A DNA stretch of 64,000 nt, taken from Zerene cesonia (Eukaryota; Arthropoda; Insecta; Lepidoptera; Pieridae). The notes beneath the pieces are model-generated. The model was not told where the DNA came from. It searched no databases and worked only from the letters and a program-made list of their open reading frames with translations. Below are positions 40,276 through 50,487 of this stretch, one piece after another. Made by a program: the position numbers and the translations under genes. The stretch spans positions 2,418,001 through 2,482,000 of the forward strand of contig NC_052103.1 in the NCBI RefSeq assembly GCF_012273895.1. The letters are read 5' to 3'. The first letter of the stretch is position 1; each line of letters opens with the position of its first letter.

Positions 40276-41198
40276 AGAATTGCTCGTTTAAAGGTATAAG
40301 ATTCATATCAATAAATATTCTACCGAGAAAAAGACAAGTAAAATCCAATTTTTTTTTTTATAAGTTAGAAAGAGTCACTTGTCCATATTATCATGCCAAG
40401 TTATTAGTTACACAAACAAATGTGCACACTATGCATGCACTAACTAACTATAACTAATTAATGATAAAATCATGATAATAAAAACAGTGTCGGGTTAAAA
40501 TTCAAAACAATGTACCAGGTTGCCATGAAGTAAAGGCGATAAAAATATATAGTTTATACAGCCTGCTCGAAATTTCATAACAACGCACCAGGAATCTATG
40601 ATAAAAAGGTGAGCTTAAAATAAATATTGTTATTTTTTAATTACAGATTTTCATTCACAAAGATGTTAAAGACTTATACAAGTACATCCCACAAGAGATG
40701 TTGCCAGTAGAATATGGTGGTAAATGCGAAAGCATGAACTCCTTACAAGGTAAGATCACTATTTTTATTTTATCCAGTAACTATTCTAAAGTCATTTATA
40801 AATAATATGTTATAAAGTTGAGTGATTATATTGTTTATTTAATATGAGCTTTATTTTTCAGTATATATCTAAAACATTTTTTATACAATGTTTTCAGAAA
40901 AAGTTTTAGAATGTCAATCTATTATAGTTCCGCATTATTTTTTTTATTTCCACATTTTGACTCATTAAAACTTAACTTAAGAAACAAGCAATCTCTTATA
41001 AAAGGATATATATAATAATTTAGAATATATTTCTTCAATTCAATAGAGAAATGGTCCCAAAAACTGATCGAATACCGCGACTGGTTCAAAGCGCAGGACG
41101 CGCTGGTTGTCAATGAGAAACTTCGAGCCGGCAAACCGACCAACTACGACGAACTGTTTGGCATTGACGGCTCTTTCAGACAATTGGCCATCGATTAG
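31556..41198 (+). CDS. Gene C: CRAL-TRIO protein, divergent alpha-tocopherol transfer protein-like (312 aa, 7 coding exons)
   Basis: Coding exons are 31556-31709, 32519-32681, 35253-35311, 37509-37705, 38052-38162, 40647-40749 and 41047-41198; phases are 1,2,1,0,0,1 and the stop is TAG. The start is the first ATG after the acceptor at 31549-31550 (context TAAAAATG); an in-frame Met at codon 8 is a shorter alternative. Exon 2 has one codon more than in A and B. The CRAL-TRIO N-terminal part reads FLRGSSFSLEKCKRKLDMYF. The pocket has GDIYVLDGAVLGPSLLAKLA where A and B keep an LDAS core, and EAYPVKLKEVHIINTSPLVE, FIKPFLKEKIRKR and LPVEYGG follow. The tail NYDELFGIDGSFRQLAID is intact. Intron 3 holds the 1000-N gap but no coding exon is lost: exons 3 and 4 join in frame. 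It is the most divergent paralogue, probably a carrier for a different ligand. Confidence 0.92.
32322..32463 (+). repeat. Short retroposon tail (ACTAGCGGTCCGCCGCGGCT family), intron 1 of gene C
   Basis: A compact copy running from ACTAGCGGTCCGCCGCGGCT through GAATCGGACCAGTAGTTCCT and an AAACA-repeat tail to TTTATAATATTAGTAGA. It is the plus-orientation counterpart of 17092-17280. Confidence 0.55.
34318..34534 (-). repeat. Retroposon tail with (GACT)n tract, intron 2 of gene C
   Basis: On the plus strand it starts with TATATATATAAAACTC and a CTGACTGACTGACTGACA tract, followed by TAGGGGATGAAAGTTTATGC and GACCGCGCGTGCGGAACTGC, ending GGTAACAGCTAGGA. This is the inverted layout of an RTE-like tail, but a different subfamily from the others here. 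Confidence 0.45.
34956..35156 (-). repeat. RTE-like LINE 3' end, intron 2 of gene C
   Basis: A nearly complete minus-strand copy from ATCCTACTAATATTATAAAT to GCGGGGCGTAGCTAGT. It is preceded at 34920-34960 by a small expansion of TCCTACTA units, the family's own terminal repeat. It ends about 95 bases before exon 3. Confidence 0.65.
35434..35502 (+). repeat. Left arm of a tRNA-like inverted-repeat element, cut by the assembly gap
   Basis: GCATTGAAATGCTTTATAAA and GAAATTTTGAAAGAATAGAA are the reverse complement of the right arm of the 4441-4710 element. They are followed by TTTGATCACGAGGC, the start of its tRNA-like core; the N run begins immediately after. The rest of this copy presumably lies in the gap. 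Confidence 0.65.
35503..36502. other. Assembly gap (1000 N)
   Basis: Exactly 1000 undetermined bases, a round number that suggests a nominal gap size. It lies in intron 3 of gene C (35312-37508). The open frames spanning it are artefacts of N translation. Confidence 0.99.
36957..37131 (-). repeat. Retroposon tail (relative of 21948-22135), intron 3 of gene C
   Basis: On the plus strand it has AAAATTCTCGTGTCACAATG, CTCCTCCGAAACGGCTTGAC, AGTAAGGCAGAACAGCGTTT and ACCGGGTGCAGCTAGTT. This is the inverse of the copy in intron 5 of gene B. Confidence 0.55.
39720..39850. repeat. CpG-rich unclassified repeat-like block, intron 5 of gene C
   Basis: Contains GTAACGCCCGGTAACGTTAC, GATGAGTCACCGAACTATGA and TCCGCCGCGCGCGCAGC, flanked by a TCTCTGTCTCTGTC tract. 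Its composition is unlike the AT-rich intron, suggesting an inserted element. The family is not identified. Confidence 0.35.
39970..40078 (+). repeat. Truncated RTE-like LINE 3' end, intron 5 of gene C
   Basis: Starts ACTAGCTGTGATCCGCGGTT and follows the family up to GTTGTCCAGCTATCTACG. It lacks the second half, in contrast to the usual 5' truncation. Confidence 0.55.
40141..40273 (+). repeat. Retroposon tail ending in an (AT)n microsatellite, intron 5 of gene C
   Basis: TAGATTTATCGCCCCCGAAA, ACTAAATTTCATGAAAATCG and GGAGCCGATTCCGAGATTCC lead into about 30 bases of alternating AT (40244-40273). The layout is that of a LINE tail with a simple-repeat end, of a different family from the others. 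Confidence 0.5.
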
Positions 41199-42937
41199 TT
41201 GATCCGTTTATTATTAATCTGCGCTGGTTTTTAATATTGATTATGATCCGTAATCTGGGGGATTAATCAGTTGTTATACTGTTAGATAACTTTTTTCCCC
41301 TCCACTTTTTTCACATTTAGTTAACGAAGGAATGAATAAAGAACTGTATTGCTTCTGTAAATTTTGGATCTAGATCTATTATTGAAACTGGCCGTTAGTG
41401 AAATAGGCACTGACATGCTGACACTTCTGGAAGGATGTTTTTATGCTCAGTTTACATCGCATTAATCGTAATGAATTCAAAAGTAAATGGTCAATTATAG
41501 ATAATAAATTTTTTGGATGTTTTCATTCGCTGGACTGAAGCAGTGAAAACGGGCAGGGTTTATATCTTTCGTCTGAACATGACATCTTTTTTGTGCCTGT
41601 GTTGATCTAGTGGAAGCAGTTTGATTTGTTACAAACTTTCTATGAATAAAGAAACTGAGCTATTACTATGGTGAAATAAATATCTTTAGCGTGCATAATA
41701 TTTGTTAGTCGAATTGTCAGTTGCCTCAATTTTTCTTATTGTAAAACGCATTTTGTGCGTAAAATATGGAATAAATATTTAGTATTATCTATAATTTAGA
41801 TGAGGCTTTATGCTATAGTAGTAAGAATAAAATATATGCTATAACTAAACTATATGGTGCTAGAAGTTTCAGGGGGGGGATACTTCTCAAAGGACTCTAA
41901 CCATACGAATCACCCCATTTCAGTTTTTAAATTCACCTATTATGTATTATATTCTTTCAACTAACTTTCAAAACTTGAACCTACATTACATAAGGCACAG
42001 AGCATTCGCTTTTTTTGGAATAAATATTTTATATCAACAATCAATCAAAAGACATGAAAAAACAAAAAAGCTGGTTGTGTGCGTTAAATATTGTGGATTA
42101 AATTTGTTCGCATTTTTATTATTAATTACCTTCTTGAAAGAGATAGTAGATTCAGGCTATTTACAAAGTATTAGCCATTTACATCTGTGATGATTTAGTT
42201 TTATTTTCATAATCATAATAAGGTTATATATTTATACATACCAATATAACTACTTCGTTAAACTTTCATGTGTATTTTATATTTTTGTGATCTTCTTAAA
42301 AGCTCTAGGATTTATATTTAGCTAGTTTAAGGCAATATAGATTTTTCAAGATATTTCTAATGGTTGTATCAATTTTTGAAATTTATAATCGCATAAGATT
42401 AGTGAGTAAGTTACAACAAAAAATCATATAAAAATAAAGGATATTTTAGAAAACTGTGTTTTATTGTTCACATACATGACATGGGTTTTATATGACTATT
42501 GTATAGTATTACAAACCAGCTTTTATGTCATTGCATGCCTGATGTAAGCGACTACCAGCGGTTATAAGCATTTGGAGAGGTTAATATCTTCGCAATTGTG
42601 TTGCCAGGAGATATTGGGAATAAAAAAAGATTGACGTTGGGAATACTAGGAAGTGTGCGGAAAAAGAAACGGGCATATTGGATATAATATGTATATATAT
42701 AAATTAAAAACAAACAAAACAAAGGAAAAATAGACTGACATTTTAAAAATATGCAGGGCTGTGGCTATTACTTGAAACAATTAAATTACGTAATACAATA
42801 TGCTAATCAATACACTGGAAAAAAATTTACACACATAGACACAAGAATGTTTTTTTTATAATAGTCCATTTCATATCTTTATAATGAGGTATTCTAGATT
42901 AATAAGAAGCAAATACACCGTACTTAATTATTGCAGG
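41199..42937. other. Convergent intergenic spacer between genes C and D
   Basis: This is where the plus-strand lipid-transfer array and the minus-strand reductase array meet tail to tail. Besides the 3' UTR of gene C I see only AT-rich sequence and a G run near 41872-41878. The open frame at 41942-42190 resembles nothing I know. Confidence 0.6.
41335..41340 (+). promoter_or_regulatory. Candidate poly(A) signal of gene C
   Basis: AATAAA (GAATGAATAAAG context) 137 bases after the stop codon. Confidence 0.55.
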
Positions 42938-42943
42938 TTTATT
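42938..42943 (-). promoter_or_regulatory. Candidate poly(A) signal of gene D
   Basis: AATAAA on the minus strand (TTTATT on plus), 58 bases after the stop codon of gene D. Confidence 0.55.
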
Positions 42944-43000
42944 TTCAACGACTTATTCATCATTTTCGCATTTATAACTTAGTTTGATATTTTTTTTAAG

Positions 43001-46000
43001 TTACGGCGTATAAATACCATAATAGAGATGGGTTCTGTAATTTGCCAAAGTGTACACTTTAGCTTTACGATCGAATTCATTGATCCTTTCAATATCTGTA
43101 TCTGTGAGGTTGAAATCGAATATATTCACATTTTCCTCCAAATGCTTCGGATTTCGCGTATTTGATATCGGAATTGTCCAGCGATCAATCTGAAATACAT
43201 AAATACAGAACACATAGAATAATCTAAACTTAATTTGAATTTTCAGTCAATTGTTCTTATAAAATGTAATTTAAATTACAAAAACACCAAATGCATATAA
43301 AATGCAATAAATATTTTAACAAGCTATAAATTGGATATCGGTGGAAGGTTATTTATGGGCGGTGGTGACCACTTAACATCAGGTGGCCTACCTGTTCCTT
43401 TGCTTATTCTGCCATAAAGAAGGTACCCGATATCATCATAACATAATTCCTCACGAAAAATCCTAAATAATACTACCAACTTAACTCAAAACATTTACCT
43501 CATATCGAAGGACGACTTGTATTACAGTTTTCCCATACTTCTGAGCGATTTCCACTAAAACAGGGTTATTTATTGTTGGTCCAATTTGTTCATCTCGTCC
43601 ACGTCCTCGAGGGACCAGAAATCCCAAAGGGGAATATGTCATAACCACAATACCCCTTTGTTGGCAATATGCCACTAAGGGTATGTTGGGAAAGGTTGGA
43701 TTTCCCTGGAAATGTATTTTCAATAGTTATGTGCATTAATTCCAAATATATACCTACCAATAAAGAAATATGTAGTGCCTGTTTGTACAATTGAAATAAA
43801 CGCTGTCTGTTTGTTCTGGCAGACCTATTAAGTGCGGTATATCGGTTTAGAGAAAAACTCAATTACGCGGGTAATTTGTATATAGCTAGGCCATTACGTA
43901 TTCCACATTATTCAAATAGTTACATTAAATTAATATTTACCCAAAGATTAGTCTATATTATGTGCGTAGCGAAAATATAAAATATACAATATGATATCGT
44001 ACCTTATTGTTTATTACGAATGTGGAGTTGTTACCAGTTAAAGTAATTTAAAGTATCAAATATTTCAATAACACAATATATTGCATTATTGGAATTAGTC
44101 ACTATGACATCCGCAATTATCCTAAGGCTTATCAAAAGACATATTTTATTTCTTACTATGTGGAAATTTTCCCCCAAAAAATAAAGAAATTAAATTGATA
44201 AGCAGAAGAGGAAAAACTTATCCATTAACTACACATTCAATTTGAATAATTTTAATAGTGTATTTGCATTTATTGATAGATATCGAAACGAAAATAGCTG
44301 AAAAAATGATGTTATGTATCATTACATTATTATATAGGTACCCGCTGAACTGGCCAACACGAAATCGAGTCTAAAGGATTCGGATACACACAAGCATAAA
44401 AATATACACGTGAAGATCATAAAGCATGTTAAAAACCGGTAATTCCGTTTCGGAGGAGTTTGCTTACAAGCGCTGTGTAACTAAAATATATATGTATATA
44501 ACCTACTAACTATAGGATAGTTAGTATGTACTCCTACTATCCTACTAATATTACAAATGCGAAAGTTTGTAAGTATGTGTGTGTGTTTATTGCTCTTTCA
44601 CGCAAAAACTACTGAACCGCTTGCAATGAAATTTGGTACGGAGACAGCTGGACAACTGGCATAACATATGAGCAACTTTTTATCCCGACATTCCTACGGG
44701 ATGCGGACTTACGCGGGTGAAACCGCGGGGCGCAGCTAGTTTAGAAATAAATGCTTACCTCTATCTGATTAACAGCAGGAACTATGCTTCCATAAACGAG
44801 AATTCTATTTATCTGTCTACTGTTAAAGTTTGATACTCCGATAGACTTTGTCAATCCTAATTTTTTCGCGTCCTCCATTCCACGCCAAGTTTCTAAATAA
44901 TCTGTGCAAAGAAATGTGCCGTTTTCCTGAAAATTAATGGAGGTAATTTAGTATGGTATACTACTCTATACGGAAAATATAGTATAAACATATTTCTAGA
45001 AACATAGTTGCAGATATTTATATCAAATTGTATTTGAAGAATGATACGAGTAGTATTTTAAAGTTTGTTAATTAGTTAATAAATGTAGGTACTTATTATT
45101 TGATTTATAACACGGAATAGTCGATGAACAAATGATATGAATATTAAAAAATGAATCTATGTCAATAACAACTTTACTGTGTTTTCACTTGAGTTTGTTT
45201 AATGCTTACCGACTCAGCCATTGGAGTGTGAATAAGAAACATATCGACATAATCCAGACCAAGTCTTTCTAGCGACTTCTTCAGCTGTGGTACTACTTGC
45301 TCCCGATCGTGATACTTATTCCATAGCTAAAATAATATTTATAATTTTGTTCAATTGTTTTTTTACTTATTTATTCATTTATTTCATAATTTTGGTAACA
45401 AAAAACTTAACAACCTACTAATTGACAGAATCGGAAGGGACCACCTTTCAAATAAAACAGAATCATCAAAATCGGTTCAGCTAAAGTTCTGAGGTAGAAA
45501 CTAAAAAAATCCCGTCTAATTGAGAACCTTCTCCTTTTATTGAAGCAGATTAATACAAAAAAACCACAGTGGTCAATCCCATCTTATGTATCTTATCCTG
45601 TTGTTCTATTACTGGTGCTATCGTAGAATAAAAACATTCATATTGTTTCCTTCTTAATTGAAATGAAACGAAGATGCGCCGCCTTTTTTTATAGTGGGGA
45701 GATCTTGCATCGATACCCACGGCCCCCGGGGATGGAGCCGTGGGTTCTGTCGGATTCTTACCGACCAAAACCCCACTGTGTTCCGTCGAGCCACTTGAGT
45801 GAAGGGGCCACGGGAGCTAAAATTCATCCGCAACATGACAATATAGCCTGTCCTTTTTCTATTCATATTGTTTGATGGAACTTATGTAATAAATGTATAA
45901 AACTAGCAAGGAATATAAGGAGTTAGGGCGCAATATTACCAGGCCCAATCTAGGCTAAGTATTTGCGCATGAACTAACCTTAGTGCTTATAAAGATTTCC

Positions 46001-47396
46001 TCCCGAGTGACAATCTTTCGATCAATAACCTCCGCAACAGCTGCTCCTACGTCTACCTCGTTTTCATAGTATGCTGCCGTATCTATAAGCCTTAAGCCTG
46101 CTTCCACAGCACGTACTATTGATTGGCGTGCAACTTCGCCTTTCTGAAGGAATTAGAGTTAGAAATTTTCCTAATGAGTTGTGATTTTTATATAATTGTT
46201 GTATTTGTGTTATTATCCCAAAGGTTAGTAAAAAGCATTATTTATTGACGGCCTTTCTTTGATTGCTTTTCTGTGAAAATCAAAAATGTTCTTTTTCAGT
46301 ATGACGTAAAAGTACAAAACTACTGAGGTACTTTTGGATTATGTATTATTTGCTTTCCGCGAGCGCTTACAGCTAATTTGCAAAGGATTTTAACAAAGTA
46401 TCATTCAACAATTTTTTTTTTGTTTATACTTATTTCTTGTGTGGACAACGAAATCGATTTTAGCTTTAGATATATAAATTTTAAGAAAACATAACAATAA
46501 TTCAATATTAAAATCTAATAATTACGATAAGTCGGGCATTGGTGCTCAATGAAACATTCAAATACGTTGACGACTTAAACCTCTGTTGGCGCATTCGTTT
46601 TCCCTTTAATTATTCATTATAAAAACCGCTCTTAACGCGAATCCTACACGGCGAATATCGAGTGTAGCCACTGTTCATGTGTGCACGTAAGATTTCGTTT
46701 TTTTCTTGCTAATTGACACGCCGACAGACTTACATCCTCGATTTAATTAGAATACGAGTAGAGAGATACTTTGAAAATATCTATATGTATATCATATAAT
46801 CTAAATTGTAAACAAAAAACTTACTAGAAGATAGGTTCCAAAAGCCATCGTTGGAAGTTTGTTGCCATCGTTCAAGTTTAAAAACGGGATACTTGGGCCT
46901 TGCTTCATACAATTTATCTAAAATAATATTAACGAGTAAAAACGGGTTATATCTTTCAGTTTAATTGGAAGATACCTATTGGCTAACTTATTTGAAATGT
47001 TAGCCCAAGCAATGTTGTTCTAAACGAAGGCGCACGCCGAAAAGCCTAAACGTGAGACACATGCTTCTCCCTCCGTCTGACTGGGCCTAATTCTGGTTCT
47101 TTTTCTACCCCAATTTAATACTGGTCCCAACAAACCCTTTCCATATTTTTCTTAGTCTTTCTTAGTCTATACTCTTTTACTTTAAGATTGAACTACATTC
47201 AAAGTTCAAACAATGTGTTTGTTATTTTAATCCTCTTTAAAAAAATTGATAGAGATTCTATTCGACTCCTATGTAGTCAACAAAGTACTAAAATAAATGT
47301 AGACAAAAACCAAAAAAAAACAAACATAGATAATATAAATAAAAAGCTTCTCACCGATCCAAATAACAGGAACAATTGTACCAAAAAATATATCAT
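43001..47396 (-). CDS. Gene D: predicted secreted aldo-keto reductase with altered cofactor clamp (326 aa, 7 coding exons)
   Basis: Coding exons in transcript order are 47396-47355, 46917-46825, 46143-45979, 45326-45210, 44926-44759, 43705-43499 and 43189-43001. All introns are phase 0 and the stop is TAA. The N-terminus MIYFLVQLFLLFGS is hydrophobic and reads as a signal peptide continued by INC from exon 2. The (beta/alpha)8 AKR fold follows: LNDGNKLPTMAFGT (first strand), LRLIDTAAYYENE with catalytic Asp66 and Tyr71, Lys100 at the end of FISTK, His133 in FLIHTP, and KSIGVSNFNSRQI. The cofactor loop reads IPISNTRNPKHLEENVNIFD. Against the family's IPKS-x4-R pattern, the lysine is Asn274 and the arginine is His, so NADP(H) preference is doubtful. 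The C-terminus ends YRTHLYYGIYTP, resembling gene E. Exon 6 has two codons more than in E and F. Substrate unknown. Confidence 0.9.
43340..43410 (+). repeat. Fragment of poly(A) SINE-like element, intron 6 of gene D
   Basis: TTATGGGCGGTGGTGACCAC and CATCAGGTGGCCTACCTGTT are the reverse complement of the conserved part of the elements at 53640, 59600 and 61080. No tail is preserved. Confidence 0.5.
44541..44740 (-). repeat. RTE-like LINE 3' end abutting the exon 5 donor of gene D
   Basis: A nearly complete minus-strand copy from CCTACTAATATTACAAATGC to CCGCGGGGCGCAGCTAGT. Its edge is about 16 bases from the splice donor of exon 5 (GT at 44758-44757). Confidence 0.7.
45640..45860. repeat. GC-rich unclassified inserted block, intron 3 of gene D
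   Basis: Contains TGGGGAGATCTTGCATCGAT, ACCCACGGCCCCCGGGGATG, GAGCCGTGGGTTCTGTCGGA and GAAGGGGCCACGGGAGC. CCCACGGC and GCCGTGGG form a hairpin around 45717-45752. Open frames exist on both strands but match nothing I recognise and look like GC-driven chance frames. Confidence 0.35.
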
Positions 47397-47432
47397 ATTG
47401 ATTTTCGCGCAGTACAGTATATAGAATAATAC

Positions 47433-47440
47433 TTTTTATA
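47433..47440 (-). promoter_or_regulatory. TATA box of gene D
   Basis: TATAAAAA on the minus strand lies 37 bases upstream of the ATG (47396). A start about 30 bases downstream, near 47410, would leave a very short 5' UTR. No clear initiator is seen. Confidence 0.5.
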
Positions 47441-47680
47441 CGATTAACATTTCTTTTCACTTTCCGAAATTAAATTTAAATAAATATACAAAATGAATGT
47501 GAAACTGCATACGTCTGGATATGTTGTGACATCAAAACCTACTCTTTAACCGTCATATGTCGGTTTTTTAAATTCATTATCATCCGTTCATAAGATAGCA
47601 TAGTACCATTATACTTAATATAAATTAATACTGATTGTAATAATTTGTGTAAGTTATTTAATATATAATATAAACTAGCT

Positions 47681-47860
47681 GTTCGCACCGACTCCGCTCG
47701 GGTAGGCGACTTTTTTTGTAATTATTTAAATGTTTTAGCACTAATTATCAAAAATCCTAGAAAACCGTTCTGCTGCTCTTGAATATTTTAAGTGATGTAA
47801 GTACGTATATATGTATGGGTTTGTTTGTTTGATCGAACGCTCATCTCAGGAACAGCTGTA
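47681..47860 (+). repeat. Composite retroposon tail fragments
   Basis: AAACTAGCTGTTCGCACCGA, CTCCGCTCGGGTAGG and later TTTGATCGAACGCTCATCTC resemble pieces of at least two tail families, the second in inverted orientation. Confidence 0.35.
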
Positions 47861-48939
47861 CAGTTTAAAAATCCTTTCCGTTTTGGACATTACGTCATCC
47901 CGAGAAGTAAAGGCTCAATATATAATTACTACGGGTGTACCAGCAGCGAACCGATTGTTTTATGTAAGTACCTATAGACGAAACACGAAACGGTCTGGTT
48001 AGGTCATACTTATATATCCACTGAAGTACATGTAAAAACTAAACATTTCACATGTTCATTGTCTGCGTCCTTGAATATCTTTTCTGAAACATTTGAGCAT
48101 TATCAATATTGGAATAATTAAAATATCCTCCTATAACTCAAAATATAATAGACGCATTATGCAAAATGGTATCTAAATAGTTTTACATATTATCATAGTA
48201 TTCATGAATTTTTATAACTGTCATACCGTTTTTATTATATTAGCTTTCCATCCGGGCTTCGCTAGCATGGACTACAATATTTTGCACTTCGTTCATATTC
48301 AAAGACAAATAACCTATCAGAAACCTGTATTTCATATTTAAATACCTACATAATTTAATGACATATTTACGTATTCATTTTTTTATCCCCCGATTATATT
48401 ATAGCCACCCCTTGAGCCTCACATTAGTTTGCTATAATCAAACGTTTTTTAGTCATTCATCATCAGCAGGATTTATATGATTTATGCATATATAAACAGA
48501 CGAACAGAATAAAAAATGAGCCGTTTGTTTTAGTCTATAAAACATCCACATTGCTTAGAAATTACTGTTAAAAAAAAAGAAATTGTCTGGTTATTGTTTT
48601 ATTATGTATAGGATATATGTAAATTAATTATTAATTACTTCGAATATTTTATTCGTATTTGTCCTAATTTCTGGAACATTATTAATTAATTTCATTTGTC
48701 TGCCACCAACGGTATACGATAAGTAATTAGTAGATAAATTTATTTTATACGCCTAAGTAAATTTATTGAATAAATTTTAAATAATTCATTTTTTAAACAG
48801 GCTAAATTGCAATTACGAGGGGTTTCTTTTTTTGAAATATTGCACCTTACACCTTTAAAATACTATATAAACTAACGCGTGAAATCAAACACAAGAAAAT
48901 ACTAAATCTTACACCTGTATGAAATAATAATTATGTGGT

Positions 48940-49138
48940 ACTAGCTGCGCCCCGCGGTTTTCCCGTGTAAGTCCGTATCCCGTAAGAATATCGGGAAAAA
49001 AAGTTGCCTATATGTTATTCCAGTTGTCCAGCTGTCTAGATACCAAATTTCATTGCAATCGGTTCCGTGGCTTAGCGTGAAAGAGTAACAAACACACACA
49101 CATCCTTACAAACTTTCGCATTTATAATAGTAGTAGGA
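48940..49138 (+). repeat. RTE-like LINE 3' end
   Basis: A full-length copy of the tail family, from ACTAGCTGCGCCCCGCGGTT to TTATAATAGTAGTAGGAAG, with an ACACACACAC tract before the terminal segment. Confidence 0.65.
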
Positions 49139-50420
49139 AGGATAATGTGAATAAAAGTCTTGTTAAGATCGATCTAATCATCGTGGTTCAACCACACCAA
49201 ACAAGATGCAGCATTTCTGCAACTTTACACTAACTACATATTTACACTATAACTTATACCTTATTCAGTATTAATTAAGTCTGCAGAGCACCTTATGACG
49301 AGGTGACGGGTGAAGCGCCCTTAGTACTCCCGTGCTAGGTCCCTATAGGACATCAGAATCGTCAGAGTGACTAATGACAAAGTGCTGATTCCTACACCTT
49401 TGTCTGGCCTATGTAGTCCGTCCTGAGTAGAGATGCATGAATTGAAATGTCTAATGACGTTATAAGGGAAATAATATAAAACCAGTGCCACACCTCTCGA
49501 CACCCCTAGCCGTTGATCTGGGGCAATACCTTGTTGTCATTTCAAGTCACTCTTTGCGTCATGGGCAGACTGCAGTTGGTGTCCCACAACACATTAAAAT
49601 GCTTCTATTGTAAAACACTTTACATTCTGTTTTGACATACTTAAAATGTAAAGATTCAATTCAACCTTTGTACCTACACATATTATCTAGGATCGGAAAC
49701 GACACAATAATTTGATGAGTTTTTTTTTAATGGCTTCAAAAAAAGAAGTAGGTTCTCAGTTCGACGGTTTTTTGTGTTTGTCGTCTCGTGTCTTTTTACT
49801 GGGTGAATCAATTTTGATGATTCTTTTTTATTACAAGCTGCATCCTACGTATTCTCAATTTGGTCTAGTTGTAATAAATTGAAGACGGTTTTGTTTTTTG
49901 TAAAAATTATTATATTATTTTGACCAGGATGGCAGGTATTCAAGAATCAATGTGTATTTTTTAGTTTCTTTCTTTATTTAATTTACTTAAATTACTTAAG
50001 ACAAAAAATAATATTAAAAAGTTCAATTATGTGCGTCTATCAATTAATATTTACTAAACTAACAATAAATAACCACCGGACTTTCTCATAGCGTTTTTGA
50101 CATATTCCAATTTTTTTTTAATTTCAACACATATATTTTTTTTTTGTTTTTTAGTGTAATAACGAGACAAATTTAACAAATTTGTCATTAACTAACGCTA
50201 AACATTTTAAGATTTTTTTTTTTGTACGACTGCTTACTTTTGAATTTTTTACGCAATAAAGAATTTTCATTCATTCATATTTTTGTTATATAAACGTTAG
50301 CTAGGTACCGTCTTTACTAATTTTCTGGAAGTTCCATTGCTTTTTGAGTGTAATGAAGACAGTTATAATAAAATAAAAAGGACAATTAAACAGAATGACT
50401 GCACATATAAAAAAATCTCA

Positions 50421-50426
50421 TTTATT
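50421..50426 (-). promoter_or_regulatory. Candidate poly(A) signal of gene E
   Basis: AATAAA on the minus strand (TTTATT on plus), about 62 bases after the stop codon of gene E. Confidence 0.55.
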
Positions 50427-50487
50427 CCTCAAACCGATAAAAAATTTTTGCAAATATACAATTTCAAGAAATAACACCAGCCCAAAC

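Larger units (their letters stand above)
47441..50420. other. Spacer between genes D and E
   Basis: No coding exon is seen. The region holds retroposon fragments near 47681-47860, an RTE-like tail at 48940-49138, a block of higher GC at about 49270-49590 of unknown nature, and T-rich low-complexity sequence at 50110-50225. Confidence 0.6.
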
